Of a stretch of DNA of 64,000 nucleotides, positions 22,401-33,775 are shown piece by piece; the first letter of the stretch is position 1; every line of letters starts with the position of its first letter. The notes beneath the pieces were generated by a model. That model did not search any database, was not told the DNA's origin, and saw only the letters and a list, made by a program, of their open reading frames with translations. The translations under genes were made by a program, and so were the position numbers. This DNA comes from Buddleja alternifolia (lineage: Eukaryota > Streptophyta > Magnoliopsida > Lamiales > Scrophulariaceae): positions 34,904,423 to 34,968,422 of the forward strand of contig CM033394.1 in assembly GCA_019426215.1 (NCBI GenBank). Reading direction: 5' to 3'.

Positions 22401-25400
22401 TAGAAACTATAACTAATTATCCATTAGAATTTAGGTTTTGCTTTTTCTAACCCATATATTATGTAATGTCAAATAGGTTCAAGAGGTTGACTGGACGGAA
22501 TGAGGTAGCTGTTTCTGCTACTGATTACAAGTTTTATGCTCCAAGACACAAATACAGGCGTGCTATGTCGAACTCGATTTCCAACATACCTGGTTTGCCA
22601 GTAGGTTTCGATTTTTTCTTTTTGTGGTGCAATGCTGGCTTTCTACCTCACTAAATTCAAAAATCAAACAAGCTAATCTCCTGACAAATTTTACAGACAT
22701 TCCCTAGTCCAGAAAATTCTTCTCCCATGAGTACTTCTCAAGGTTATCGTTCTGCAAATGAAGTGAGATGTTGTTCTCTTTTTCTTTTTTTTTCCTCAAC
22801 AGGAATACATTCTTATTACGTGTGAATATAGTTTGCAACTTTGCATATGTGCTTTATCGATTTGGTTTTTCCAGGAGAGTTGTTTTTTAATTAATTTATT
22901 GTTGCTAGAAGTATTTATAATGATAGCTAAGATAACACAGTGAACAACGTAGGTTAACAGTATTGAGATCTTTGGATGAACAATTGGGATATTAGTATAT
23001 CTCACAAAATCTCAGCGTGAAATTACCCAAAGATTTAAGTAATTTTTGTCGAAAATGTCTACGTGTTAAGGTTGTTGTATTGACTTACAGAGGACAGTAA
23101 GGACTTTGGATGCTAATCCTTTCTTCTTTTTATTCACTTACTACTCAATTTTGAGTTTTATCTGGTCTCTATTCATCATGTTGTAACTGCAATTTCGAAG
23201 TACTATGTAAATTCCATTTTCCATTGCATGAACATATTTCTTTTCTTTACTATTGGCTGCAGCTAGATCTGTAATGCATTAAATGTTGGCAAGCAAAGTG
23301 CAAAAGCTTGTCCAAATGATCAAGACGAGACGAATTAAATTGACTATCCAGTCGCCTATTAGGAAAATGGCATCATCTAAGAAGTATAGTTAGGACCAGA
23401 ATACACTTGAACTTCTTGAGTCAAAAAAAGAAAAGAAAAAAAAGTACTTTCATGAGAAAAGCAATACTGAGTATGAGTGCTTTGGTACTTAGTTTGTCTG
23501 AAAACGAATAAAATACAAAAAACATGTACTCAGTCATACAAAGTTAGTTTTGTACTAGCTTTCAGGATCAGGGGTAAACTCTTAACTTCATCATTAATGC
23601 AAAGAACAAATTATTTTTCCTTTGCTGCGGTCTGTTGCTATTGTTTGATGCTCGTCGATCTTAGATAGATGCGTGCATATTGTCCTCTCTGCCAGTGTCA
23701 TTGACTCTTAGATATGATCCAGAAGAGCACAAACTGAACCTATTTCTATAGTGTGAACATTGTAGTTTCCTCTCATGTTCTTGGTGAATTATGACTGCAA
23801 TACTGTATACGGAGGACTCTTGCCTTGAGAGAACTTATCCAAAAGAACCCTCTAAATTTTAGAACAGCTACTCCGGATAACTACTCTACATCTGGAGAAT
23901 TATTGTTCACGAGCCCATTTAGCTAGCAAAAGGCTTAGCTCACTTCAGTGAAGGTGTTTAACTTGAGTTTGCTAGTCAGGTTACCAAAAATTAACTAGTC
24001 TCTATATGCTATGACTATGTAAAGTTTTAATTGCTTAAGTTGGTTTTGTTGCTTTATACCTTCTCATAGTTGTTAATGGCGAATGGCGCGGCATGGCGAC
24101 AAGGGTCCCATGGCGCGGCGTGGCGATGGCGCGGCGTGGTGCACTCCTTTTCGAAGCAAGAATTACATAGATAAAATAATTATATATACTAATACAATCA
24201 ATAATATGCTAGTTTTTTTAACAATATTAATCATTAAAGATCGCGAGAGCTAGAAATAGGAGTAGGGTTGTATGTTTTGTACTGGGTTAATTTAATTTAT
24301 CCCCAATCTTGCCCTAATTTTATTAAGTTGGCCCATTTTGACCAAAATTCAACCAATTTTGACCGAAATTCTCACATTTATGTTGACTTCACAAAGGCGC
24401 AGATAGCGCGCACCATCATAGCGCTCGCCAAGTTGAAGACCCGCGCCACGCCATGGTGTATGGCGCCGAGCCATGGCGCGCCATTTACATCTATGTACCT
24501 TCTTATAATTTGTTGCATTTGAATGCTTAAAACACATTAACTATGACTCCATATATTTTTATGCAATAATTCTGGTTTATTCACTATTTCTCTGCCCAAT
24601 GATTACAGTTTTCGTTTGTCACTAAAAAAAGTAGGAAAATAATTTTTGGTATGTTTATAATTGCTGTGGACGAACTGAATGCAACCTTTTGTAATCGAAG
24701 CAATTAGACATCCAAAACGAATGTGTTTTCCTGCATGTCTTAAACTTTACCTGGCAAATGTAATTTTTGTTTTGATTCCTATTTTCCAATTAACTGTGCC
24801 TTTGGCTTGAATCCACAGAATACCGAGCAGACTTCGTCAAAACAACATATGCAACCAGTAGCACATCAAACTCAGTTTCATCCTTTACACCAGGGACATC
24901 ATCATATCAACCAAAGTCCACATGCAACTCACTTTATGCACAACCAACAGTGTGTTCCTCCACCTCAACTGCCCGAAATTGGTCATAACCAGCAACCCTC
25001 GGCCATTGCCCAACATATGGCTTGTCTGCAGTCACTTGGTCATGTTGGAGGGCGTTTGCACATGATGGTGTGTTTCTATTTCTTTACATCTCTTCTCCAC
25101 TTCTCTTATGTACATAATGACAGTTCACCTTGGTATTTTCTCAACTTGGATGGGGTAAACTCAAAACCTGAGAATTTTACTGTGCCTCTATTTTCAATTG
25201 CACCATGCTAGTTTTGTCTTTGCACAGTCGATCGAGTTGATGTTTTACTTTCCACCTACGATGCACAGACACTCCGAAAAATCATCATGTGCAATGTTGG
25301 ACACACGCCGTGTCCTTATCCAGATATTGAGAGAAAGGAAAAAATACACATGGGGTAGTCGTGTCCGAACCGTGTCATGTTTGTGTCCGTGTCGTGTCTG

Positions 25401-25930
25401 TGTCCACGTCCCGTGTCCCGTGTCCGTGCATCATAGCTTTCCACTCATTGTTCTTTGAAGGAAGAAATGGGACAGAATTTAAATATTTCTGAAATTTGGT
25501 ATTCGCTTCTCAAGTCTCCTATTGTTATTTGTGATGCATTCTTGTGTCTTCAGTTCTTGATACGGAGCACCTAAGTGTAGAAGTTATATTGAGATCTGGC
25601 ATGGTTTAAACGGAAAAAAAAAGACATTTATCAGGGTTTTCATTTGGCATTATGCTTGACTTGGTTGATTGGTCGAAAGATTATCCAAAAAGAATCAGTT
25701 TGGAAATAGTGGTGGAATAATATTCAAGCTTTAGGACTTGTAATTTTTCTGCAGTAGAGAAGTATTCACTTTTCATATCATGTTTGTTTTCCTCATCATC
25801 TAAGCATTTAATATTGCAATTGTTTCAGCCAACAAGTCCTGCAAAGTATTGTGATGAATGTGGATTTGCTTATCTAAGGGAAACCTCGAAGTTCTGTTCA
25901 GAATGCGGTATGAAGAGGTTAGGAACCTGA
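16439..25930 (+). CDS. Conserved plant zinc-ribbon protein, function unknown
   Basis: Eight exons: 16439-16600, 17474-17597, 17697-18041, 18495-18657, 22477-22600, 22697-22762, 24819-25067, 25829-25930. All junctions are GT-AG, phases agree, total 1335 nt, 444 residues. The start MGSRVPVEHYNLRSA is the first ATG and matches the N-terminus I recall for an uncharacterised plant family. An acidic Ser/Asp N-terminal region is followed by a predicted helical core (about residues 95-250, including LPLMYVANMYETLANEVN and GVALEAAGGLYRKLAKKFPRKG), RRELATSFETRSRFPELV, and a basic RHKYRRA patch. A His/Gln/Pro-rich tract covers about 330-405. The C-terminal zinc ribbon is CDEC (419, 422) and CSEC (434, 437). 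Cysteine spacing suggests zinc binding; nothing shows an enzyme. Intron 4 is 3.8 kb and, with introns 6 and 7, holds mobile DNA. Product and localisation unknown. Confidence 0.85.
18847..18868. repeat. GT microsatellite in intron 4
   Basis: GTGTGTGTGT run following an ATATATAC stretch, inside intron 4 of the zinc-ribbon gene. A simple repeat. Confidence 0.85.
19555..20408. repeat. Tandem duplication, about 430-bp unit, in intron 4
   Basis: Two diverged copies: about 19555-19999 and 20000-20408. Shared blocks include TTGGTTGCCACTAG, TTTTTTAATCATTGGTTCATG, AAGGGTTTCGCAGAGTT and AAATAGTGTTTAGTACTT. Copies differ by many substitutions and short indels, so this is an old intron duplication. Neither copy has a coding frame or obvious transposon termini. 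Confidence 0.75.
21199..22038. mobile_element. Tourist-like (PIF/Harbinger-type) element
   Basis: Terminal inverted repeats GGGCTTGTATGGT at 21199 and, inverted, GAGCCGTATGGT ending at 22038, with further inverted similarity inward (TTTTCATTT and GAGAATT words). The 3-bp target duplication TAA lies at 21196-21198 and 22039-22041, as in PIF/Harbinger elements. It is 840 bp, long for a MITE, and has no transposase frame. It includes a 20-bp C run (21471-21490) and a TA run. Lies in intron 4 of the zinc-ribbon gene. TIR identity is imperfect, so the superfamily call rests mainly on the TAA duplication. Confidence 0.65.
21471..21490. repeat. Homopolymer run of 20 C
   Basis: Twenty consecutive C followed by ACCCCCTCCTCCCTCC, inside the Tourist-like element. 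Length is likely to vary between individuals or be misjudged in assembly. Confidence 0.9.
24065..24495. mobile_element. hAT MITE with GGCGCG-rich subterminal repeats
   Basis: 431 bp bounded by a perfect 8-bp duplication TACCTTCT (24057-24064 and 24496-24503). Terminal inverted repeats: CATAGTTGTTAATGGCG at left, and CATAGATGTAAATGGCG read from the right on the other strand. Both ends are packed with GGCGCGGCATGGCG/CGCCATGGCG words, an arrangement typical of hAT non-autonomous elements. The centre is AT-rich with no transposase. It lies in intron 6 of the zinc-ribbon gene. The small frames at 24268-24522 and 24349-24537 are readings of this element. Confidence 0.9.
25256..25436. mobile_element. 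Short hAT MITE with GTGTCC/GGACAC repeats
   Basis: 181 bp flanked by a perfect 8-bp duplication CTTTCCAC (25248-25255 and 25437-25444). Terminal inverted repeats CTACGATGCACAGACAC and, from the other end, CTATGATGCACGGACAC. Repeated GTGTCCGTGTC words fill the right half. No coding capacity. It lies in intron 7 of the zinc-ribbon gene and belongs to a different family from the MITE 760 bp upstream. Confidence 0.9.
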
Positions 25931-26356
25931 CCGTCGCTTTCTCCATCTCAAATGTATAATCCCTTTCAGTTGTCATCGTAAATATGTGAAACGTTATGTA
26001 AATTTTGTACTAGTTGTGTTGCTTATAGATATTTCTCCCAACCAGATTAGTCATTTCTATTTGCCTACAAGTGGCGTTTTACATATAGATTAAATTCATG
26101 TCACCCTCTCCTTATCTTTTGTTTATCAGTAGTAAAACAATTGTTATTGGTGGATGAATGTTAATTAATAATTATGGAGTCATTTGGTCATTTTGAGCAC
26201 GAATACTCGCTTTATTTATGGGTTCTCGACGAATACTCTGAAACAATAGAATAAACACATACGAGAGGAAACCCCCTTTGTGAACAAAACGAAAAGTAAT
26301 GAAAAAATTATAGGCAAGAAAGATACTTTTATTTCCATTAGAATCCAGAACAGAAG
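25931..26356. other. Convergent intergenic region (3' ends of two genes)
   Basis: Only 426 bp separate the stop codon of the zinc-ribbon gene (25928-25930) from the stop of the - strand GARP gene (26357-26359), so the 3' UTRs probably approach or overlap each other. No other feature seen. Confidence 0.6.
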
Positions 26357-29073
26357 TCAAGCACCACAGAGAGCAATAGAGAGGTCCAGATTAAGTTGAT
26401 GCCTGATTTGTTGGGAGGAATTAGAGGAAGAAGAAATGGCTTCAGTAATATCACTTGTGAAAGAAACGTTGCTTCTCTGGAGTGTTGGATGATGCAAAGA
26501 CAAACACAATGACAATTCACATCCATCATCATCTGCTTCTTGCTTATTACCAGACTTCTCAGACGTGCGCAATTCCCCATCATTTTTCTCCTGCAACCCA
26601 CCACAAAAATATGCTGTTTATTGAAAAAAAATAATATTATTATTATGTTTCGAAGATAAGATCGTTCGAGAAATTGGAGAAGGTGGAAAGATTATTTTGA
26701 TAGAATAAAATAAAACATTTTAGGACACTACTATTCAAGGAACCAAACTAAGCACATTAAAACACAACCACCAACGATTGATATGGTAGAGTATCTCAGC
26801 CGCTAATGCAATGATATAATTCCAAAACAATTCATTGTGTCCCTTTGTTATTTCGATGAACGTAATTTTCCAATTAATTATGTGCATGCCAAGTTTGTTT
26901 ATAAAATTTAAATTACATATATATTTGAAGAAAAGATTTTGTACAAGTGGCATGCAAGTAAATGGAGCAGGAGATAAAACGCTATTTGGAATATACGATC
27001 CGGGCTAGCTATGTCTATATAGCATTCATCTTCTGGCTTTTATTTGCTTTATGTGGTGGAGGATTTATCTTCAAACCCCCGGGCAAATTCTTAAAAGTAT
27101 ACATTTGACTTGGCCTTCCTATACTATGCTACAATTATGGACTCCGAAGTCAAAAAGTTTCACTCAAGTTTAGCTTTTGTGTTAAAAAGAAATAGCCAAA
27201 ATATTGATTAAGTAACAGCATTGTTCAACAAAGGACATATTTTAGGTAACATTTATTTTGATAGTCAATGTGTTCGGAGATCTTTTGAAAATATCGTATT
27301 AATCGGACTCGATAATTGTAAATATATTTGTTTTGTGATTGATTAATTTTTCACCACAATCATCAAAGTATCCGGTTAAAATTTCTGGAGTATTTCTTGG
27401 GCTGTCAATGTGCAGATTGGGCCACTCTGTCAGACATTCTGAATCCGACCCGGAACTCCATTGGTTACCATTTCTACCCATATCCGGCAAAATCTATGGA
27501 AATTAATTAACCCAAAAGGAAACTTACTGTGTTTACCAGGGCCCAATATACTGCTATAACTTGATTTTGGTACAGTAGCATCAAATCCAGTGCATTAAAT
27601 AAATTTTTGGTACAAAATCATTAAATTTCTTCTTTGGATTTTTACTGCAGACCTCACAACAAAAAGTCATAATTTGTAATGGGCCATCTCCTTTGCAGAA
27701 ATTCACTAGTCAAAACCACACATTTTTTATACAGTTGGACAAATATGTTTCAAATAGATACAAAACAAAGCATTAAATTAGAACAGATGACACAGAAAAT
27801 GTAATTATATCATTTTGGACTTTTTATTTTATATTTTGTTGAAATATTTTCTTAAATAAATAGGGGCTGGTGGGGCACCTGTCTCCCTCAACTTTGAAAG
27901 TTTAACATTTTCACCCCATAAATTTTTGAAATTTAAAATTTCACCCCTAACATTTAATAATATCCAGTTTCGGCCCCTTTGTTTTGTATTCATCCACCAA
28001 ACCTATAATTCTGGCTACGTCCTTGAATTTGATTATAGGATAAAATGCAAAATTAAAATATAGGATTCAAAAAAGAAACTCGTAGATAGTAGTAGTAGCG
28101 TCCAGCATTGCATTGAAAAGGAGATGAGAATTATTGACCAAACACAGAAATAAAATCTACCAACTCCCAATATTAATTCCAGCTCACAGCCATTTTTGTC
28201 AATCGTTTTTCAACTACCTAAACAACCTTTTTTCAGGTTCATGCACGTTTTGATATTTACATTAATTTAAATCCTATTTCTTTATTTGATCCCCTAAATC
28301 CTGGATATAAATATTGCCACAGTAATATTTAAAAGCTCATTCTAGAAACATTCATGTTTTCATGTCTAGTCATGTTACTCTATCTAGAGAGTTAGTTCAA
28401 GTACTTGTTCCTATTCTAAAGTTGTATGTATAAATTAAATGGTATTTCAAAATTATTGTCCTTTAAATTGTTCATCAAAACCAAATATATATCTAGCCCT
28501 TCAAAATTGAAGTTATGAGTACTGGACTACTGGTCAATAGTCAACACTATAACACAACTTTCATTTAATGTTACTAATTTATAACACTTCTCCTATGTCA
28601 AGGGAAAATTCTTAAATATACCCAATGTACTAAACACTAAAAGATTTAAATCGTACCACATCAATATATGATTCGATCCTGTAGTAATGTGACATAATCT
28701 ACGACATTTGGCATTTAACACCGAGTGTACAATAGAAATTTTTATAAAAAGTGACAAAAACCCTAGCATGAATATATGGGTATCTATGCACCACCAGTCA
28801 TGTAATGATGAATATAGCAAACATATGAAGAAAAACCGGCTGATTCTAAGATACATTAGGTTCAATGGAGCCTGTGCATGAAACAACATGGGATGCGGGA
28901 CAAAATAATAAAAAATATTTAAATCACATGTATCGGTGTTAGATGGACAAACTCCAATAAACTCATTCCATCTTAGAATTTTCCAAGAAAAACCCTATCA
29001 AAGAATACTTTCCCAAGAAGTCCCATTTAAGAAACTTTTGAAATAATTGATAGAGAGAATATAAGAAAAGGGA

Positions 29074-29107
<34 letters not shown>

Positions 29108-30118
29108 AAATTAGGGTATTGATTATACCTTGAAAAAGTCAGAATATTCCATTAAAGCATCTGGTGCAGCAGCAGCATTGGCAGAAGGGTTTTCATTTCC
29201 TTGATGATGATGATGATGAATATGCATTGTGAAAGCACTATTTTCCAATTTCTCCTTTGTTATTCCAACTTTCTCATCAACACCAATGTACGGATTGGTC
29301 ATGACTGTCTTTCTTTGGCTGCATTCCAGATTCTCAGATAAACAATTCATCTTCTCAACTCGTGCCCTATAATGTACATTTATACATTATCATTATTATT
29401 TGTGTGTGTGTATATATATATATATACTGCATATGTGACAAAGAAATTAATCTGAAAAGAAAGATGAAAAAGCAGATATGTAAATGCGTATTATCCTTCT
29501 TGTTTATTGCTACAACCCTTCTTGAAATTTGGGAAGCTGAAGCTTTAATTATTACTACAAAAGAAAGAAGTAAATAATATTAATGGTCACCTTTTTGGTA
29601 CTGGAGATATGAAGAATGTGTCTTCACAAGAGAGTTTCACTTGTTGTGTAGTACTACTGCTCCTATCTGCAAAGGTGAGAACACATTAATTTAGTTTATA
29701 TGCATTATATATATATATATATATATGTTGACAAACTATAAGTAAATTAGGACAGTAGTGGTCATTTTGGCAAAGTTATACTCGAGAACAAAGGAAAAAT
29801 AAGGGTTTTGAAAATTTGAATTAATGAAGTATTTAAATTGGTTTTTAGTATTAGACATGCTATTATTAGAAGATTGAGCTTCACAGCATGGTGAGATATT
29901 TTTTACCATAAAAATCAGAGAATAAATAATAAATGAAGTTAGGATAGCAACTCTTTCACAATATATATGGAAATTAAATGTGTGAGAGAGAAAATAATCA
30001 ATTTTAGTAGCTAGATAAATGGATATAATACCTTGTCTGCTGGCTTCACTCTTCATGCTTCTATACATCTATTTATGAACACAGAAAATAACAAGTAAAG
30101 AAAGAGGATCCAGCATAT

Positions 30119-30149
<31 letters not shown>

Positions 30150-30622
30150 AATTTATGGTTAAATCAGAAATCATCAAGGAAGAATGAAGTATAGATTATG
30201 AAGGAAGAGAAAAAGGTAGAAATTAAAATACTTGCAAGTGGCTTTTGACATGAGAAATGGTGAGCCCTCTCACATCCATCAACTGAAGTACCAGTTTTGG
30301 AGTCGCCTCTGCAAATATAACAATATTTATGAAGAAACAATATGAAATCAGTTAAAACCATAAACATCAATTCTTTCCACATATATATATATATATGGTT
30401 ATATATATATAGATTGACACAAACATGACATATATATATATAGAAGAAATTAAAAGGAAAATAATTATAAGAAAGCGTACTGTCTTGGCCGCCAAGCCTG
30501 TGAATGGCATGAACAAAGCAGTGGTGAAGATCAGGAGTCCATCTCAAACGAGGCACTTTTGATCTTACATACTGTCTTACCCCGTTCCCGTTCCCGTTGT
30601 TATTCCTTCCATAGCTAACCAT
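26357..30622 (-). CDS. GARP-type MYB-like transcription factor with EAR motifs
   Basis: Exons from the ATG: 30622-30481, 30308-30232, 30068-30032, 29666-29591, 29366-29129, about 27493-27355, 26590-26357, giving roughly 310 residues. Exons 1-5 have consistent GT-AG borders and phases. The GARP DNA-binding domain spans exons 1-3: VPRLRWTPDLHHCFVHAIHRLG, GLTISHVKSHLQ and MYRS, the single-MYB-repeat form of the KANADI-like relatives. A His run (HIHHHHHQ) and Ala run follow in exon 5. The last exon carries ELSLCLSLH and LNLDLSIAL, LxLxL (EAR-type) motifs that usually recruit TOPLESS-class co-repressors, so repression is the likely mode. Nuclear. The joint between exon 6 and exon 7 is unresolved: every GT I can use leaves a phase mismatch with the acceptor at 26591-26592. 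A frame change, an alternative acceptor upstream, or a microexon is possible. Confidence 0.8.
27356..29128 (-). other. Long intron 5 region of the GARP gene and flanks
   Basis: About 1.6 kb between exon 5 and the putative exon 6 (27355-27493). It includes a C-rich block near 27870-27980 (CACCTGTCTCC, TTTCACCCC, TTTCGGCCCC words) that looks like an old dispersed repeat, and a TA run at about 29078-29103. No separate gene seen; frames such as 28593-28889 show no domain. Confidence 0.5.
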
Positions 30623-30687
30623 TTTCGATTCTTTATTTTACACTCAACAAATCGGTTTCACCTGGATATTATATGATATACATACAA

Positions 30688-30726
<39 letters not shown>

Positions 30727-30855
30727 GGAACAGACCAAAGTCGATTTTAAATTCTTCCCCGTAACCCACTTTACTCAAAAGCGAAGAGAAAGAAACACTC
30801 TAGTCACAAAATCTCCTGAGGATATCATATATATGTATACATACATATATAAAGG

Positions 30856-30911
30856 GGGAGAGAGAGAGAGAGAGGCGATAGGGAGATGTCACAAGACAAA
30901 TGGTATATATA
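30856..30911 (-). promoter_or_regulatory. Probable core promoter of the GARP gene
   Basis: On the - strand a CTATATATACC box (30911-30901) is followed about 30 bp downstream by a CT repeat (30873-30856 as GA on the + strand), the usual layout of a plant TATA box plus pyrimidine-rich start region. That would give a 5' UTR of roughly 230-250 nt before the ATG at 30622. The UTR also contains CA/TA microsatellites (30688-30726). Confidence 0.5.
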
Positions 30912-31262
30912 GAATAAGAATAGATGAAAGTGAAAATAATAGGTAGGGTGTCTGTGCTTCTGCAGCAGCTGCAAATTCCTTAAGAATTTCTGTTGTTAAA
31001 TTGTCTGATACGATCTATGTATGATATTGATATGATGCAGTAGTAGTACTGCAAAAGTGAAAAATTCTCATGATGATCACGAGACCCACCCTACTTCTCA
31101 ATTCTATCTCTTCTCTAGTAGTACAACTAAGAAATCATTACCAATACAAAATAACCTTCTGATGCGCTGCAACACCTTTGACTCTTCTTTCTTTCTCTCT
31201 CTCTCCACAATCTTAATTGCTTTTGCCACCCCTCTTCATCATACCCAAATTTACAAACCATT

Positions 31263-31300
<38 letters not shown>

Positions 31301-31528
31301 CTTTTCTTTTCCTGATGGGTGGATATTTTAGTGAAACTGTTCATAGTGGTGTTTCTTGGAATTTTACTAAATTGTTTTTTATTTTCTAAAATGGGCTACA
31401 TGATTTACGATGCAATGGGAAAATCACACTTTTAATCCCGTATATTTGCCCAATTTTAGATCTGGGACAAAGACATTTTTCTTTCCAAGGTCTAGTCATC
31501 TCTATCTCGCTTGAGTAGAGTCTATGTG
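30912..31528. other. Intergenic DNA with TA microsatellite
   Basis: Upstream sequence of the GARP gene, with a TA run at about 31266-31297. The frame at 31057-31389 spans the microsatellite and has no domain. Nothing else recognised before the Gypsy LTR starts at 31529. Confidence 0.55.
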
Positions 31529-32144
31529 ATAGGCGTGAGATTTATATGTTTTAGAGCCTCATATTCATGTATTTTATATTGGTTTATGCATGATTTATGC
31601 CACATATGCGTTTAATTTGTGTGTTTATTAAGTAAAGATGAAAAATCATTGCAATTGAGAAAAACTGGACGGAAATGAAGAATTTCAGAGTATTTAGAGA
31701 TGGAATTTGACAAATATTTATTCTAACAATTTGTAGAGCTATATCTTAGCTTCACATGACAACTTGAATCACCCAAATCGGAGGTCTGTGGAGAAAGTTA
31801 TGAAGGAAACAAGATCGTTGCACAGAAAGCAAAATGCCCTCCACCCTTATATATAATAGATCAGTTATCTAGGGTAAAAGACACAAAATACACATAGAAT
31901 AGAGCCCTAATAGGGTTTAGACATAGTTTTTACATATTCATGAAAATTTTCAAGAACCCTTGAAAGTGAAAAAATCAAGAAGTATGGAATAGATGAAGAT
32001 CGAAGTTCAACCATCACAAATACGAGGGAGTTTCTTAGATTCAGATTTATTTTTGTCTATGAATATGAATCTTAATTTAAGTTTCTATCTTTTATCTTTT
32101 ATGATAAATTTGATTCTTCGAACTAAGGTCATGTTGAGGCTACA
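31529..32144 (+). repeat. Gypsy left LTR, 5' segment
   Basis: The first 616 bp of the outer LTR, up to the Copia insertion. About 31737-31805 (GTAGAGCTATATCTTAGCTT, CAACTTGAATCA, GTTATGA) matches the same block in the LTR of the Gypsy element at 8318-14449 on the - strand. That supports a shared lineage and the LTR start. Confidence 0.7.
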
Positions 32145-33668
32145 TGTTATGAATTTCATGATTAGATGTTTTGATGATAACAATGAGAATTACTTGTTAG
32201 ATCCCAAAATATGTAAGTTTGATTTTAGTAGAAATCATGTATAAGCTTTAAAGCGTTAGATTTGTAATAGGTTTTTATAGGCTTTATTTTATTTTTATTC
32301 TAGAGTGTTAGGTTAAGTTTTCTTAGATTGAGCCACTGATAATTTCTGAGTGAGTTTATCAGTAGTTAAGTTTGAAGGCTCAAGCGCCTGAAGTTTGAAT
32401 GAAGATAAAGATTCCAAGCGTCCAAACGACCAGCTATTTCAAGCATTTATTAGGACAGAAGTTATTCAAGGATGAATGAGCGTCTATCAATGACTGATTT
32501 CACCTAAATTTATTTCTAAATCCAAAAGGAGTTAAATACAAATATTCTCAGTGCTCGTTGGCATTTAATTCAAATGCATTAAATGCTGATAAGAGCATTA
32601 AATGTGATAAACTCTTTCGGACGTACGGAGAAGCCACCCTATTGGACTATCAACTATTCACAGACTGCAACACTGACTTTGTGCAGCAGATTTTCAGGAA
32701 AAAGGACAAAAGTTATTCAGTCGCGGAAGTCAGAAACACGCGTCTGTGCATGTGTCAAACAGACACTTTTTCCAAGATTGCCTATAAATAGGACTTCAAC
32801 AACAAGCCAAATATATCCGATCAATTCTAAGCCAAATTGTTGTTGCATTGAAGTCTCATTCCTTAAACTCTCAGAAAAGCCAGAATATTCAAGCAAACAT
32901 TCTCTTTACTTTTCTTCAAATCCTGAGACAGTCAACCAATATCTCAAATATTCTTTTCGGAGAAACCTATATTACTATTGAGATATTCCCAGTTGTTTGA
33001 ACTTTATCAAAATCAAACAAACCGTTTAGAAAAACCCCATCCAAGCCTCGCGATCTGTGTGAATCAAAGTTGGATACTTGCATTATTTCTGAGTGAAAGA
33101 AACAAGAGGATAGAAGTGTCTTGGAGCAGAAATCTGTGTGATCAAGGAGCTCAAGTCATCGACATCCATCTCTCCCTAATTTGTAGAAGATTCTGTGTGA
33201 TTCTTTGAGAATCATTTTAGTGGATTGCCTCCAAGTGTTCAAGGAGAAGAAGGACGTAGTTGAGATTACACCAACCAACGAACTGTACAAATTTTATGTT
33301 ATTTACTTTACAGTCAATTTTCTTATTATCATATCATTGCATAAATTGATTAAGTAAAACACAATCAAAAGCTAAGCAACTAAGAAACAGTTTGTGACGC
33401 TAAAAACTTTCAAACAAGAAGACTATAAAATCATTCCGCTGTGCTAACACTGATCAAAGAAGTGAACGCTTAAACCTAATTGGTTATAGTATTCAAATCT
33501 TGAAGTCTAAGTTAACTTTCTAAAAAGTCTTCAATAGACGCTCAGTCAAGCGCCTACTTTTCAAGCGTCCAACACATTTTTAATACGATATTTTTGAAGT
33601 CGAAAAAGACTTCAGGGTCTATTCAACCCACCCTTCTAGACCCTTTCGTATGCCATTTGGGACCAACA
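32145..33668 (+). repeat. 5' LTR of the Sirevirus-like element
   Basis: 1524 bp, TGTTATGAATTTC to GACCAACA. It is twice as long as the 3' LTR because the latter has lost about 760 bp corresponding to about 32306-33068 here. It contains several AAGCGYC words (for example about 32390, 32416, 33550). Confidence 0.85.
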
Positions 33669-33670
33669 AG

Positions 33671-33682
33671 TGGTATCAGAGT
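33671..33682 (+). other. Copia primer-binding site
   Basis: TGGTATCAGAGT, two bases after the LTR, is complementary to the 3' end of initiator-Met tRNA with one change at the last base. Confidence 0.8.
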
Positions 33683-33775
33683 GGTTAAAGTTGAAATTTT
33701 AAAATTTCCAAGCATAACAGCTTGTTTAGATTCTTTTTCAAATCTAGTTGCTTTAAATTTTCTTTATGGCATTTG

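Noticed and set aside
24268..24537. Opposed frames of 84 and 62 codons in intron 6
   Set aside because: Both are readings of the GGCGCG-rich hAT MITE at 24065-24495.
25198..25458. 86-codon frame ending in Cys/Val-rich repeats
   Set aside because: It is read from the GTGTCC repeats of the MITE at 25256-25436.
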